Below, one piece after another: positions 1 to 9,167 of a DNA stretch of 64,000 bases. A program made the position numbers and the translations under genes. The first letter of the stretch is position 1; the number at the start of each line of letters is the position of its first letter. The stretch is from the NCBI GenBank assembly GCA_947259585.1, contig CAMYMV010000001.1:103902-167901 (forward strand), written 5' to 3'. The DNA is from an uncultured Gemmatimonadales bacterium. GTDB lineage: Bacteria; Gemmatimonadota; Gemmatimonadetes; Palauibacterales; Palauibacteraceae. The notes beneath the pieces are model-generated. The model was not told the DNA's origin, made no database searches, and was given only the letters and a program-made list of their open reading frames with translations.

Positions 1-289
1 GCGTGTAAGCCGTGTAGAACTCGCTCCGCCGCAGGACGTGATCGGCCGCCGCCGGCACGTGGTGGTCGTAGATCCCCGCTCCGGCGAAGCAGACGAGCTC
101 CGCGTTTCGCGCCGCGTGGCCCGATACGAGGCTCGTCGCCTCCCACTCCGACAGCGGGTCCGGTAGTGGTAGGGGGTCGTCCAGGATGAGGCTCGCCGGG
201 ATATCACCGTACAGCTCCCGGACGCTGGACACGCCGACGGCTGCCAGCATCTCCCGCCGGTCGGCCTCGCTGTGAGTCAGAAAGGACAT
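1..289 (-). CDS. gcvPA: Glycine dehydrogenase (decarboxylating) subunit 1, partial
   Basis: Only the N-terminal 96 codons lie in the window; the gene runs off the left edge. The translation begins MSFLTHSEADRREMLAAVG and contains FAGAGIYDHHVPAAADHVL and RSEFYTAYT, the pattern of the N-terminal half of the split P protein of the glycine cleavage system. That PLP enzyme decarboxylates glycine and passes the aminomethyl group to the lipoyl arm of GcvH. gcvH lies immediately upstream on the same strand with a 33-nt gap, so the two are probably co-transcribed. Subunit 2 (gcvPB) would be expected beyond the edge; this is inference. Confidence 0.9.
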   Translation of the reverse strand, partial: MSFLTHSEADRREMLAAVGVSSVRELYGDIPASLILDDPLPLPDPLSEWEATSLVSGHAARNAELVCFAGAGIYDHHVPAAADHVLRRSEFYTAYT

Positions 290-322
290 GGTCGGAGGGC
301 TTCTACCGGACCGACGGCGCCG

Positions 323-712
323 TCACTCTTCGACGATCGCTCGGTAGGCTTCGGAGTCGATAAGCTCGTCCAGGTCCGATGGGTCCCCCACCCGCAGCCG
401 GACCATCCACCCCTCGCCGTACGGGTCGGAGTTGACCAGAGCCGGATCCTCCTCCAACGACTCGTTGACGGCGACGACTTCGCCCGAGACGGGGCTGAAG
501 AGGTCCGAAACGGCCTTGACGGCTTCGATCGTCCCGAAGACCTCCATACGCTCGAAGCTGTCGCCCACCGCCGGAAGCTCGACGTAGACCACGTCCCCGA
601 GCTCTCCCTGGGCGTAGTCCGTGATACCGACAACGATCTCGTTCTCGGCATCGGCCGAGCGCACGTACTCGTGCTCTTCTGTATACTTGAGAACCTCGGG
701 AATTCCCGACAT
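323..712 (-). CDS. gcvH: Glycine cleavage system H protein
   Basis: 129 aa, normal for the family. This is the lipoyl carrier that shuttles the aminomethyl group between the P, T and L proteins. The lipoylation loop reads FGTIEAVKAVSDLFSP, with the modified lysine at residue 66, followed by SPVSGEVVAVN. The start has a good ribosome binding site (GGAGG six bases before ATG). It is followed by gcvPA on the same strand; gcvT is not in the window. The 105-nt gap upstream of the gene holds nothing recognisable beyond this binding site. Confidence 0.96.
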   Translation of the reverse strand: MSGIPEVLKYTEEHEYVRSADAENEIVVGITDYAQGELGDVVYVELPAVGDSFERMEVFGTIEAVKAVSDLFSPVSGEVVAVNESLEEDPALVNSDPYGEGWMVRLRVGDPSDLDELIDSEAYRAIVEE

Positions 713-817
713 CCGTATCCTCCGTTGGCTGGCGCTAGTCGCCGGCGAAGCGGCGCGGCGGCTGACAATACCCGGGAGCCTCCAAAGGCGTCAAGGACCG
801 ACGAAACAGGGTCGGGA

Positions 818-1495
818 TCAGCCGTCCCGGCCGCGTTGGAGCCGTCTCCGGCCCTTCTCCTGCTTGATCCGCTTTCGCGCCTCCTTTTCGGTCTCCCCGG
901 GCAGGCGGACCTTCATCTCCACGGCGCCCATGCAGGCGAAGCCGTTGACCTTGACCAGCGGGGCGTCCGGCGCGGCCGTCTCCTGGGCCACCTGCTCAAA
1001 GCCGCCCATGAGCGCGAAGCCGTTGGATTCCACCCGAATGCCTGGCGGCACGATGATCTCGACCCCGCCCATGAACACCACGATCGTCACCTCGCTGACC
1101 GGCTGGCCGAAGATGGCCTCCCTGAAATCCAGTTTCCCGCCGCCCATCACGGCCACCACGTTCATGTGGCGCGGCGGCGTCCATTGGCCCTTCCTCTCCG
1201 CACCGCCCATCACGGCCACCATCGTCTGGGTCCTCGCAACGGCGCGCCCCGGCTCGATCCGTGGCGACGGCGTCACCTCGACCTCCTCGTCCACCGAGAG
1301 AGTCGGGAGGTCTGCGACCAGCTCGGCCAGCTCCGCCCCGCTCGATGCCGCATACACGAGATCCAGGCGACGCTCGAGCTCGGCGATCTCCAGGTGATCC
1401 GCCGCGAAGTGGGCGGACAGCCGTTGCACGGCCATCTCCCGCTCCTCCGCCGTGGCGGAGAGCTCCGAGGGTGGCGGTCGGTCCGGCAGCTTCAT
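818..1495 (-). CDS. DUF1707 / LiaF-C-like envelope-stress protein
   Basis: 225 aa. Residues about 10-65 resemble the DUF1707 SHOCT-like helical domain (AEEREMAVQRLSAHFA ... LAELVADLP). Residues about 85-200 have alternating beta strands with repeated MGG turns (AVMGG, AVMGGGKLDF, VFMGGVEI, ALMGGF), the pattern of the LiaF/DUF2154 C-terminal beta-helix-like domain. The C-terminus is strongly basic (KRIKQEKGRRRLQRG). There is no transmembrane segment or signal peptide, so it is probably cytosolic. Such proteins are often linked to cell-envelope stress sensing, but no function can be assigned here. It begins 12 nt after the VWA gene and is probably co-transcribed with it. Confidence 0.75.
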   Translation of the reverse strand: MKLPDRPPPSELSATAEEREMAVQRLSAHFAADHLEIAELERRLDLVYAASSGAELAELVADLPTLSVDEEVEVTPSPRIEPGRAVARTQTMVAVMGGAERKGQWTPPRHMNVVAVMGGGKLDFREAIFGQPVSEVTIVVFMGGVEIIVPPGIRVESNGFALMGGFEQVAQETAAPDAPLVKVNGFACMGAVEMKVRLPGETEKEARKRIKQEKGRRRLQRGRDG

Positions 1496-1507
1496 GGTCT
1501 GGCCCGA

Positions 1508-2779
1508 TCAGCGAATGTGGCGGGTCTTTCGACTCATGTAATCCATCAGAATGTACTGGCCGAGAGACATCGTCGTCGTAAAGTAAGCCTTCCCGCGGCA
1601 GATCTCCGACACCTTGCGAACGAACGCGATAAGCTCCGGCGTCCGGGCGAGCATGAAGGTATTGATCACGATCCCCTCCCGGCGACACGCTGCGACCTCC
1701 CGGAAGGTGTCGTTCAGAATACGCCGGTCCAGTCCCATCGAGTTCTTGTAGATCCGGCCGCCGGGAAGCGTGATCGCGCTCGGCTTGCCGTCGGTGATCA
1801 TGATGACCTGACGCATCTCGCCGCTCTCGGCGCGCAGGATCCGGCGGGCTATGCGCAGTCCTTCCGCCGTGTTGGTGTGGTAGGGGCCGACCTGAGCACG
1901 GGCTAGCGCGGAGAGCGGAATCTCCTCGGCCGCGTCGTGGAACAGCACGCAGCGCAGAGTGTCTCCGGGAAACTGCGTTCGAAGCAGATGCGACAACGCC
2001 AGAGCCACCCTCTTCGCCGGCGTGAACCGGTCTTCGCCGTAGAGGATCATCGAGTGACTGCAGTCGAGCAGCAAGACGGTGGCGCAGCTTGATCTGTAGG
2101 TGGCCTGGTGAACGTGCAGGTCCGCGTAATCGATCGGCAACGGAAACCTCAGACCCGTTCGCGCTATGGCGCTGCGGAGCGTCTCCGGCACGTCGACGTT
2201 CAGCGTCTCTCCGAACTCGTACGGCTTCGAGCCGGCTTCCGACTCGACTCCCGTCGCGAGCTTCGGAGTCTCGTGTGCGCCGATCCCCGCCTGGCCACGG
2301 GAGCCGAGAAGGTCCCTTAGCGCCCGGTAGCTGAGGAAATCGAGGCTCTTTCGCGAGAGCTCGAACTTCACGGAGCGGGCCGCGCCGTGCCCCACGCTTC
2401 CCGCGCCGGTCACCGGCTGTGCCTCGTCGGGAGCGCGAGGTGCCTGGTCCAGCTGGATGTACCCCTCCTCGACGAGGCGCCCCACGATCTCATCGAGCAT
2501 GCGGGCGATGGCGTCCACCGTATCCTCATCCGGCTCACCGCCGCGCAGAGCTTCGAGCATCTCGGGGGTGAGATCGCCGCTTTCCATCAGCGCGCGGAGG
2601 ATGGCGTCCTTCAGCGCGTCGAGGCTGTCCGACTCTTCGGGCTCGCCGGTCAGGGGATTCCACTTCCACCCGCCGAATCCCGAGTCGAGGAGGAAATCCG
2701 AGAGCTTGTCGAGGAGCTCCTGCAGGTTCAGGGCATCGAGGAGTCCGCCCCGGTACTGTTCATACGTGGTGGTTCTCAC
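1508..2779 (-). CDS. VWA-domain protein (CoxE/chelatase-D-like)
   Basis: 423 aa. The C-terminal half is a von Willebrand factor A domain with a complete MIDAS: DCSHSM (DxSxS) near residue 230, a threonine in HTNTAEG and an aspartate in MITDGKPSA. The N-terminal half is acidic and helical with no recognised domain. VWA proteins of this type normally work with a MoxR/chelatase-I AAA+ ATPase to remodel or metallate a target protein. The likely partner ATPase lies about 2 kb away at 4837-6303 on the same strand, separated from it by dapF-mutY on the other strand. The target is unknown. No signal peptide. Confidence 0.8.
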   Translation of the reverse strand: MRTTTYEQYRGGLLDALNLQELLDKLSDFLLDSGFGGWKWNPLTGEPEESDSLDALKDAILRALMESGDLTPEMLEALRGGEPDEDTVDAIARMLDEIVGRLVEEGYIQLDQAPRAPDEAQPVTGAGSVGHGAARSVKFELSRKSLDFLSYRALRDLLGSRGQAGIGAHETPKLATGVESEAGSKPYEFGETLNVDVPETLRSAIARTGLRFPLPIDYADLHVHQATYRSSCATVLLLDCSHSMILYGEDRFTPAKRVALALSHLLRTQFPGDTLRCVLFHDAAEEIPLSALARAQVGPYHTNTAEGLRIARRILRAESGEMRQVIMITDGKPSAITLPGGRIYKNSMGLDRRILNDTFREVAACRREGIVINTFMLARTPELIAFVRKVSEICRGKAYFTTTMSLGQYILMDYMSRKTRHIR

Positions 2780-2850
2780 GACCTTCTCCCGACGGTAGGT
2801 TCCCCAAGACCATCACCACTCCAGATTAATAACCGCTCCGGGTAGCTGCT

Positions 2851-3702
2851 GTGCCACCAGACGTCTCCTCGGTCCCGTTCAGCAAGTATAGCGGCGCCGG
2901 AAACGACTTTGCGATCGCGCTCGCCTCGGATCTGCACTCGCGCGAGCCCTCCGATCTGGCGCGACTCATCTGCCCGCGTGCCACGGGCGTGGGGGTGGAT
3001 GGTCTCATCGTCGTGGAACCGCGCGGTCAGGACCGTGTGGCCGCCCGATTCTTCAACCCCGACGGATCGGAGTTCTCCACCTGCGGCAACGGGACGCGCT
3101 GCATCGCCCGCTTCGCGGGCCGGCGGGGCCTGACCTCCGGAACCGCGATCGCGATCGAGACCTCGGCGGGGGTCGTCCAGGCGAGTGTCATCGGCGAGAG
3201 GGTCGCCCTCGATTACGAGATGGAGATCTGGGTCGAGCGAGCCGTGAGCGTGACGTACGACGGCGCGCCAAACACGGGATGGCTCGTGCAGGTGGGCACA
3301 CCGCACCTCGTGATTCCGATCGAGACGATGCCGGAGGGGGAGATCGAGGTCCTGGCCGCACCTATCCGATTCGACCCATCCCTTGGCGCTTCCGGAGCCA
3401 ACGTGGATCTCGTGCTGCGCGAGAGCCCCGCCGAGGTCTCGATCCGGACCTACGAGCGTGGCGTGGAAGCCGAGACGCTGGCGTGCGGCAGTGGCGCGAT
3501 GGCGGCCGCTCTGGCCCTGTACGAAGCCGGGTTGACGGAGCGGACGCTGACGCTCCACACCAGGAGCGGCGAGACGCTGATAGTGACCCTGCTGGAGGAC
3601 CGTGGCGGGACCGCGACCGAGGAGGCACGCCGCAGGCCGATCCGTCTGACGGGACCCGCCCGCCGGATCTTCGACGGCGAGTATCCGCTCCGTGAGCCGT
3701 AG
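2851..3702 (+). CDS. dapF: Diaminopimelate epimerase
   Basis: 283 aa, GTG start. Interconverts LL- and meso-diaminopimelate for lysine and peptidoglycan synthesis. The N-terminus has the family pattern FSKYSGAGNDFAIAL. Both catalytic cysteines are visible: one in STCGNGTRCIARF (residue about 75) and one in ETLACGSGAMAAALALY (about 212). Expected length. The 3' end overlaps the mutY start by 11 nt, so translation is probably coupled. A 71-nt gap separates it from the divergent VWA gene. Confidence 0.96.
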   Translation: MPPDVSSVPFSKYSGAGNDFAIALASDLHSREPSDLARLICPRATGVGVDGLIVVEPRGQDRVAARFFNPDGSEFSTCGNGTRCIARFAGRRGLTSGTAIAIETSAGVVQASVIGERVALDYEMEIWVERAVSVTYDGAPNTGWLVQVGTPHLVIPIETMPEGEIEVLAAPIRFDPSLGASGANVDLVLRESPAEVSIRTYERGVEAETLACGSGAMAAALALYEAGLTERTLTLHTRSGETLIVTLLEDRGGTATEEARRRPIRLTGPARRIFDGEYPLREP

Positions 3703-4840
3703 GATCTCTTCCGCCGGGCACGGCAGCCTCGCCGCTCCAACCTCCATCGCCCGGCAGCGCGACCTGGCGGATCAGCTGCTCGGGTGGTTTCGGCCCGACG
3801 ATCGGCAGGTTCCGTGGAGGCACTCCGGCGACCCCTATCGCGTCTGGGTCGGCGAGGTCATGGCCCAGCAGACGCAGATCACCACCGTGCTCGGCTACTA
3901 CGATCGGTTCCTGGCGCGATTCCCCACCCTCTCGTCGTTGGCGGACGCCAGCCTCGACGAAGTCCTCAAAGGGTGGGAGGGGATGGGATACTATGGCCGG
4001 GCGCGAAACCTTCGGTCCGCTGCGCGCGAGGTCATGACTGCCTACGGAGGCCGGCTGCCGGAGGATCCGGAGATTCTTCGGCAGCTTCCCGGGATCGGCC
4101 CGTACACGGCCGGCGCGATCGCCAGCCTGGCCTTTGGCCGCGATGAGCCGGCTGTCGACGGCAACGTGCGGCGCGTCCTCAGTCGGCTGTTCGACATCGC
4201 TCGGCCCACGGCCCGGCGCCTGGAGGCGGCGGCCCGGAAGTTGATCGAGGCACGACCGGGGAACGCCGCGGCGCTCAATCAGGCGATGATGGACCTGGGG
4301 GCCGCGCTCTGCACCCCCCGAGCACCCGGCTGCGAGTCCTGCCCGCTGTCCTTGCACTGCCTCGCGCTCGCCCGTGGCTCCGTTGCCGACCGCCCCCCGG
4401 CGGCCTCACCCCGGCGGCTGCCGCACCAGACCGTCGGAGTAGGCGTCGTGTGGCGGAAGGGCAGAGTCCTCATCGCGCGACGGCCACCTTCGGGGCTGCT
4501 CGGCGGGTTGTGGGAGTTTCCGGGCGGCAAGCTCGAATCGGGCGAATCGGCGGCGGCGGCGGTGAAGCGGGAGCTCATCGAGGAAGTCGGCGTCGAGGTG
4601 CGGGTGGGTGCGCTCATCAAACGGGTCGATCACGCGTACAGCCACCTCCGCGTCACCCTCCACTTCCACGAGGCGGAGTATCTCTCCGGCCGGGCACGTC
4701 CACGCGCCGCCTCCGAGGTCCGCTGGGTGGAGCCGGGAGAGCTCGGCGATTACGCCTTCCCCGCCGCCAGCCGCACTATCGTCGACAGCGTGAGGTCGAG
4801 GGGCCGCATTGGACGGGCGCCTGTGCCAGGAGGCTCCTAG
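3692..4840 (+). CDS. mutY: A/G-specific adenine glycosylase (MutY) with C-terminal Nudix-type domain
   Basis: 382 aa. Removes adenine mispaired with 8-oxoguanine. The glycosylase domain shows EVMAQQTQ (catalytic Glu), the helix-hairpin-helix LPGIGPYTAGAIAS and the catalytic Asp in EPAVDGNVRRVLSRL. A [4Fe-4S] cluster motif follows as C-x6-C-x2-C-x5-C (CTPRAPGCESCPLSLHC). The C-terminal domain keeps an intact Nudix box (GGKLESGES ... RELIEEVGV), so it may retain hydrolase activity or only recognise 8-oxoG. The GTG start lies inside dapF; the first 20 residues are not conserved, so a later start is possible. The 3' end overlaps the convergent AAA gene by 4 nt. Confidence 0.95.
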   Translation: MSRRISSAGHGSLAAPTSIARQRDLADQLLGWFRPDDRQVPWRHSGDPYRVWVGEVMAQQTQITTVLGYYDRFLARFPTLSSLADASLDEVLKGWEGMGYYGRARNLRSAAREVMTAYGGRLPEDPEILRQLPGIGPYTAGAIASLAFGRDEPAVDGNVRRVLSRLFDIARPTARRLEAAARKLIEARPGNAAALNQAMMDLGAALCTPRAPGCESCPLSLHCLALARGSVADRPPAASPRRLPHQTVGVGVVWRKGRVLIARRPPSGLLGGLWEFPGGKLESGESAAAAVKRELIEEVGVEVRVGALIKRVDHAYSHLRVTLHFHEAEYLSGRARPRAASEVRWVEPGELGDYAFPAASRTIVDSVRSRGRIGRAPVPGGS

Positions 4841-6303
4841 GCCAGGCCGCCGCTGAACGGCGAATCGTCGGCGCCCGGCCGGCGCCGGGAGCGTTGTCGC
4901 TCGTAGCCCGAATCGGTTCGACTGATTCTCCGCTTCGCGTGCAGGGCCTCTAGGACCAGCTCGCAGGCCGCAGCCACCTCCTCGGCCCCGGCATCTTCCG
5001 CCACAATGCCGGACGCCTCGACGAGAGGGAGCAGTCCCGCCACGTTGGAGAAGCCCTCGACCAGCGCGCCGCCACGGCTCATCTCGGAGATCCGCAGCAT
5101 ACCCCCCAGGTCGAAGTACTCGATCACGGGCGTGGCGTCCTCCTCCTCGAAATACTCCTCGAACGTCGCCTCGCACGCTTCGGCGATCAGGTCGAAGGCG
5201 ATCCGCTCGGCTCCCTGGAGCTCGCCTTCGTACTCCAGCTCCAGCTTGCCGGTGATCGACGGCAGGGCGGCGTAGATGTCGGCCGGGCGTACGGTCGCCT
5301 GCTCTTCCCCGAGCAGGAGCGCTCGTCGCTCGGCGGCCGATACGGCGTTCTCGGTCACCGTGATAGGCATCCGCTGGCTCACCCCGGACCGCTGGTCCAC
5401 TCGCTTGTCTGCCCGAGCGGCGAAGGCTACTCGCTCGACGATCTCCTTCACGAAGGCGGGCATCACCACGTCCATCTCGCGGTCGAGCCACGCCTCCTGG
5501 CCGGTGATGGCGATACCCGTATCCAGCTCGCGCGGATAGTGGGTGATCACCTCGGAGCCGACCCGGTCTTTCAGCGGCGTGATGATCTTGCCGCGGGCGG
5601 TATAGTCCTCCGGGTTCGCCGTGAACACGAGCTGCACATCCAGAGGCAGGCGCACGGGGAAGCCCTTGATCTGCACGTCCCCTTCCTGCATGACGTTGAA
5701 CAGGGCCACCTGCACCTTCCCGGCCAGGTCGGGCAGCTCGTTGAGCGCGAAGATGCCGCGGTTCGCTCGCGGAAGCAGGCCGAAGTGGATGTTCAACTCG
5801 TCGGACAGGATGTGCCCGCCTCGCGCGGCGCGGATCGGGTCGAGATCGCCGATGAGGTCGGCCACGGTGACGTCGGGAGTCGCCAGCTTCTCGACGTATC
5901 TGCTTTCGCGGCCGACCCAACGCACCGGCGTATCGTCGCCCTGCTCCTCCACCCGCACTCGGCCGAACCGGCTGATAGGAGCGAGCGGGTCGTCGTTGAC
6001 CTCCGACCCCTCGATCACCGGTATCTCGTCGTCCAGCAGTCCCGCCAGGGCGCGCAGGATCCGGCTCTTCGCCTGTCCCCTGAGACCGAGCAGGATGAAG
6101 TTGTGGCGTGAGAGGATCGCATGCGCGATCCCCGGGATCACGCTTTCGTCGTAGCCGATGATCCCCGGGAAGATCGGGCCGTCTCCCTGCAGCCTGCGCC
6201 TCAGGTTGGCCCTGAGCTCTTCCTTGACCGATCGCGGCGTGTATCCCGAGCTCTTCAGCTCACCCAGCGTTCGCGGCCGTTTCATCTCTCCTCCGGTCGT
6301 CAA
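4837..6303 (-). CDS. MoxR/magnesium-chelatase-I-like AAA+ ATPase
   Basis: 488 aa. The AAA+ core lies in the first 300 residues. The P-loop is LLGLRGQAKSR (GxxGxxKS, with Ala where Gly is usual). The Walker B region reads RGIFALNELPDL, giving NE instead of DE; from memory a subfamily of chelatase-like ATPases shares this NELPDL form. QEGDVQIKGFPV and VFTANPEDYTARGKI are the usual insert and sensor segments. The long C-terminal helical part is acidic. It probably acts with the VWA protein at 1508-2779. The MFS gene ends 1 nt away upstream, so the two are likely co-transcribed. Confidence 0.82.
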   Translation of the reverse strand: MTTGGEMKRPRTLGELKSSGYTPRSVKEELRANLRRRLQGDGPIFPGIIGYDESVIPGIAHAILSRHNFILLGLRGQAKSRILRALAGLLDDEIPVIEGSEVNDDPLAPISRFGRVRVEEQGDDTPVRWVGRESRYVEKLATPDVTVADLIGDLDPIRAARGGHILSDELNIHFGLLPRANRGIFALNELPDLAGKVQVALFNVMQEGDVQIKGFPVRLPLDVQLVFTANPEDYTARGKIITPLKDRVGSEVITHYPRELDTGIAITGQEAWLDREMDVVMPAFVKEIVERVAFAARADKRVDQRSGVSQRMPITVTENAVSAAERRALLLGEEQATVRPADIYAALPSITGKLELEYEGELQGAERIAFDLIAEACEATFEEYFEEEDATPVIEYFDLGGMLRISEMSRGGALVEGFSNVAGLLPLVEASGIVAEDAGAEEVAAACELVLEALHAKRRISRTDSGYERQRSRRRPGADDSPFSGGLA

Positions 6304-6304
6304 T

Positions 6305-7507
6305 TCACGCGCCCTGACTTTCTACGGCGGATCGGGAGGGCCGTTCCTCGAGCGCCAGGAGCCATAGTGCCGCCGCCGCCAGGAGCGCCGCGGCGACGTG
6401 AAAGGCGATCGTGTAGCCCAAAGCGCCAAACGCCCACCCGCCCGCCGCCGGCCCGATGACCCTGGCCAGGGCGCTGGCCGATTGGTTGACCCCCAGCACG
6501 CTCCCCTGGTCCACGTCCTCTGCCCGACCGGAGAGGATGCCGAGCAACGAAGGGTTGAAGAGCCCCCAGCCGATGCCCAGAAGGGCGAGTGACGCCAGGA
6601 TCCCGTTCGTGCCCGGTGCCCAGGCAAGCACGATGAGCGCGAGCACGACGGCGACGGTCCCGGATATCGCCGTGCGCCTCTCGCCCAGGCGCCGGACGAC
6701 CGGACCGACCATGCCGCCCTGGGTCGCGGCCGACACGACTCCGGCAAAGGCGAAGAAGGCGCCCGCCTCCGCGGCGCTCATCCCGATCGGGTTGTCCAGC
6801 AGCAGCGGGAAGATGGTCGTGTACGCGGCGATACCGGTGTTGGCGAGAAGCGTGGCGCCGATCGGACCGCGAAAACGGTCGTCAGCCAGCGTCTTGGCCA
6901 GGACGCGGAGCTGCTCGCCCGCCGCACGTACGCCCGAGGTCGGGGAGGATCCATCGGGCTTCGCCCTCTTCTCGACCGGAAGCGATTCCGGAAGGAAGGC
7001 GATGGCCACCAGCGCCGCCAGGAGGCTGAGTCCGGCTGCGACAAACCCGGGAAGGGCATATCCCCAGCGGCTCATGAACCCGCCGATGGCAGGACCGATG
7101 ATGAACCCGATGCCGAAGGCGGCGCCGATGAGTCCCATCGCCTTCGCCCGACCCTCCCTTGGACTTCGATCGGCCACGTAGGCCTGGGCGACCGGTATCG
7201 TGGCGCCCATCACGCCACCCACGATGCGCGAGAGCAAGAGGACCCAGATGTTGCCGGCCAACGCGAAGACGACGTACGACCCCGCGGTCCCCAGCAGTCC
7301 GAGTATCAGCGGCAGCCGGCGTCCGTGACGGTCCGAGATCCGGCCCCAGATCGGCGCGAAGACGAACTGCATCGCCGAGTAGGCGCCGATGATGCCTCCG
7401 ACCGCGAGCGGGCTCGCCCCGAAGTCGGTGGCGAAGAACGGCAGGAGCGGCAGGACGATGCCGAAGCCGATGAGATTGATGACGACGGTGAGGAAGACGA
7501 CACCCAA
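6305..7507 (-). CDS. MFS transporter, TetA-like drug/H+ antiporter family
   Basis: 400 aa with about 12 hydrophobic segments. It carries the MFS signature GRISDRHGRRLPL after TM2 and the antiporter-type motif C region IGAAFGIGFIIGPAIGGF in TM5, as in DHA1-type exporters. The substrate cannot be read from sequence. The start is a TTG; the frame is open upstream only to a point inside the preceding gene and offers no better ATG or GTG, so a few N-terminal residues are uncertain. It lies between an MBL hydrolase and the AAA ATPase in one minus-strand run. Confidence 0.85.
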   Translation of the reverse strand: MGVVFLTVVINLIGFGIVLPLLPFFATDFGASPLAVGGIIGAYSAMQFVFAPIWGRISDRHGRRLPLILGLLGTAGSYVVFALAGNIWVLLLSRIVGGVMGATIPVAQAYVADRSPREGRAKAMGLIGAAFGIGFIIGPAIGGFMSRWGYALPGFVAAGLSLLAALVAIAFLPESLPVEKRAKPDGSSPTSGVRAAGEQLRVLAKTLADDRFRGPIGATLLANTGIAAYTTIFPLLLDNPIGMSAAEAGAFFAFAGVVSAATQGGMVGPVVRRLGERRTAISGTVAVVLALIVLAWAPGTNGILASLALLGIGWGLFNPSLLGILSGRAEDVDQGSVLGVNQSASALARVIGPAAGGWAFGALGYTIAFHVAAALLAAAALWLLALEERPSRSAVESQGA

Positions 7508-7548
7508 CGAGAGACCGCCGCGGCCGCCACCCTCCGAGCGCCGAGAAG

Positions 7549-8355
7549 TCAGAGCTCACCGCCCGCGTCGAAGCCGGGCGGCAGCAGCCCGCGCTCGGCC
7601 AGGTGGGCCAGGTGAGCTCGAACGGAGGCCTCGGCGGCGGATGCCAGCCCGGCCTCGAGCTCCGGGTAGACACGCCGCCTGATCGCATCCAACGACCCTG
7701 CCCCCGCCTCGAGGGCGTCGCGGATCTGACGCTCGCGCTCGAGACGGTGGTTCCGATAGGCCTCCAAGAGCGTTCCCGCCTCGGCCACCGGAGGACCGTG
7801 TCCGGGCAGGATGCGTTCGGGTCTCAGGGAGATGAGACGACTGAGACTCGCCAGGTACGAGCTCATCTCTCCGTCCGGCGGCGCGACCAGGGTCGAGCCC
7901 TCTCCGAGCACCGTGTCGCCGGTGAACAGCCAACGAGCGGGCTGCAGGCAGAAGCTCAGCGAGTCGGCCGAATGTCCCGGGGTCTCCAGGACGTCGAGGT
8001 ACGCCGAGCCGTCGTCGACCTCGAGCCGGTCGCCATCGCCGAGCGGCCGTCCCTCCAGCCCGAGACGGGCAAGGGTTTGCGGCGACGCCGCCAGGGGTGC
8101 TCCAAACTCTTCGGCCGCCCTGGGAGCCAGAGCCGCATGATCGTGGTGCGCATGGGTCAGGCCAACCCACTCCACGTCCGCCTCCCCGACCAGCTCCAAG
8201 AGCCGGTCCATGCCTCCCGCCCGATCGGGCCCCGGATCCAACAAGACAGCCCGTCGGGCCCCGATCCTGTAACAGCGGGTGCCATCCAGCGTCAGCGGCC
8301 CCGGGTTGTCCGCCACCACCACACCCACGCCCTCGCCCAGTTCGCCGGCCGCCAT
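7549..8355 (-). CDS. MBL-fold metallo-hydrolase (LACTB2/glyoxalase II-like)
   Basis: 268 aa, cytosolic. Metal ligands are clear: THAHHDHAAL (HxHxDH), the third His in ETPGHSADS, the bridging Asp in FTGDTVLGEG and the final His in ILPGHGPPV. The C-terminal helical part resembles the winged-helix tail of LACTB2-like hydrolases and endoribonucleases. The substrate is unknown. It begins 8 nt after the Nudix gene stop, suggesting an operon with the Nudix and Yip1 genes. Confidence 0.85.
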   Translation of the reverse strand: MAAGELGEGVGVVVADNPGPLTLDGTRCYRIGARRAVLLDPGPDRAGGMDRLLELVGEADVEWVGLTHAHHDHAALAPRAAEEFGAPLAASPQTLARLGLEGRPLGDGDRLEVDDGSAYLDVLETPGHSADSLSFCLQPARWLFTGDTVLGEGSTLVAPPDGEMSSYLASLSRLISLRPERILPGHGPPVAEAGTLLEAYRNHRLERERQIRDALEAGAGSLDAIRRRVYPELEAGLASAAEASVRAHLAHLAERGLLPPGFDAGGEL

Positions 8356-8363
8356 CTCGGGAA

Positions 8364-9167
8364 CTACTCCAGCACGACGGGGGCCGGGCGAATGCGTCCG
8401 GCTTCGAAGATCAGCTCGGCGAGGATCGGCTTCACCCTGCGCCCCTGAAAGGCGTGGAAAACCTCGTCCAACGAGCTGAACCGTTCGAGCAGCTCGAGCG
8501 TCGTGCGGGTGGGAAAGAGCATCGGCAGGCGCCCGTCGGCGAAGCGTGCCAACGCGTCGGCCGGGTCGAGCCAGGCAAACGCCGTGTGTTCGCGGGTCAG
8601 CCGCGGTTCTCCGCCTGGATGGCGAGCGAGGAAGAAGCGCGTGTCGTAACGCCTGCTGAACTCCACGGGCGTGATCCAGCGTGAGAAGTAGACCACGGCG
8701 GACACATCGAGCCGGACGCCGCTCTCGGCCAGGAGATCCACGAAGGTCAGCGACCCGTCGAGCAGGCTCTCCCGACGGGCGCGCGCGGCCTTCAGTGCCG
8801 CCGCTGAGGCGTCGGCCGCGCCCGGCAACAGGCCCGTCTCCTCGAAGGCCTCACGCAGAGCTGCGAACACGGCTTGCGGCTCGCCGGCCGGCCCACCCTC
8901 CATCAGGTCGAGCGTCTCGGCTGAAGAATCCTCAGGATCGACGATTCCGCCGGGGAAGACGTGCGCTCCGGCGGCGAAGCGGCTCTCCAGCGGCCGCTCC
9001 AGGAGAAGGACCTCGAAGCGACGGGTCGTAGGGCGGGCCAGGCATACCGTGGCGGCCGGCCTGGGCTCGACCGGAGGCGAACCCGGTGGAACGTGTCCTC
9101 TCGCGAACTCCGCTTCCTCGAGCTCGCGCTGCACGCGCTCCGCGTCCGAGAGCTCGCCCTCTACCAC
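8364..9167 (-). CDS. Nudix hydrolase with long loop insertion (NUDT19-like)
   Basis: 267 aa from the GTG at 9167, which overlaps the stop of the Yip1 gene by 7 nt. The Nudix box is split: GAHVFPGGIVDPED, then about 20 residues, then AALREAFEETGLLPG (RE..EE.G). That long insertion is typical of the NUDT19/RP2-type branch, some of which hydrolyse CoA derivatives; the substrate here is not established. The frame is open further upstream into the preceding gene, but that part does not resemble a Nudix protein, so the overlapping GTG was chosen. Confidence 0.82.
   Translation of the reverse strand: MVEGELSDAERVQRELEEAEFARGHVPPGSPPVEPRPAATVCLARPTTRRFEVLLLERPLESRFAAGAHVFPGGIVDPEDSSAETLDLMEGGPAGEPQAVFAALREAFEETGLLPGAADASAAALKAARARRESLLDGSLTFVDLLAESGVRLDVSAVVYFSRWITPVEFSRRYDTRFFLARHPGGEPRLTREHTAFAWLDPADALARFADGRLPMLFPTRTTLELLERFSSLDEVFHAFQGRRVKPILAELIFEAGRIRPAPVVLE

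Noticed and set aside
272..1906. Long plus-strand open frame opposite gcvH, the DUF1707 gene and the VWA gene
   Set aside because: It is antisense to three genes with recognisable domains, its translation is Arg/His/Leu-rich low-complexity with no motif, and such shadows are common at this GC content.
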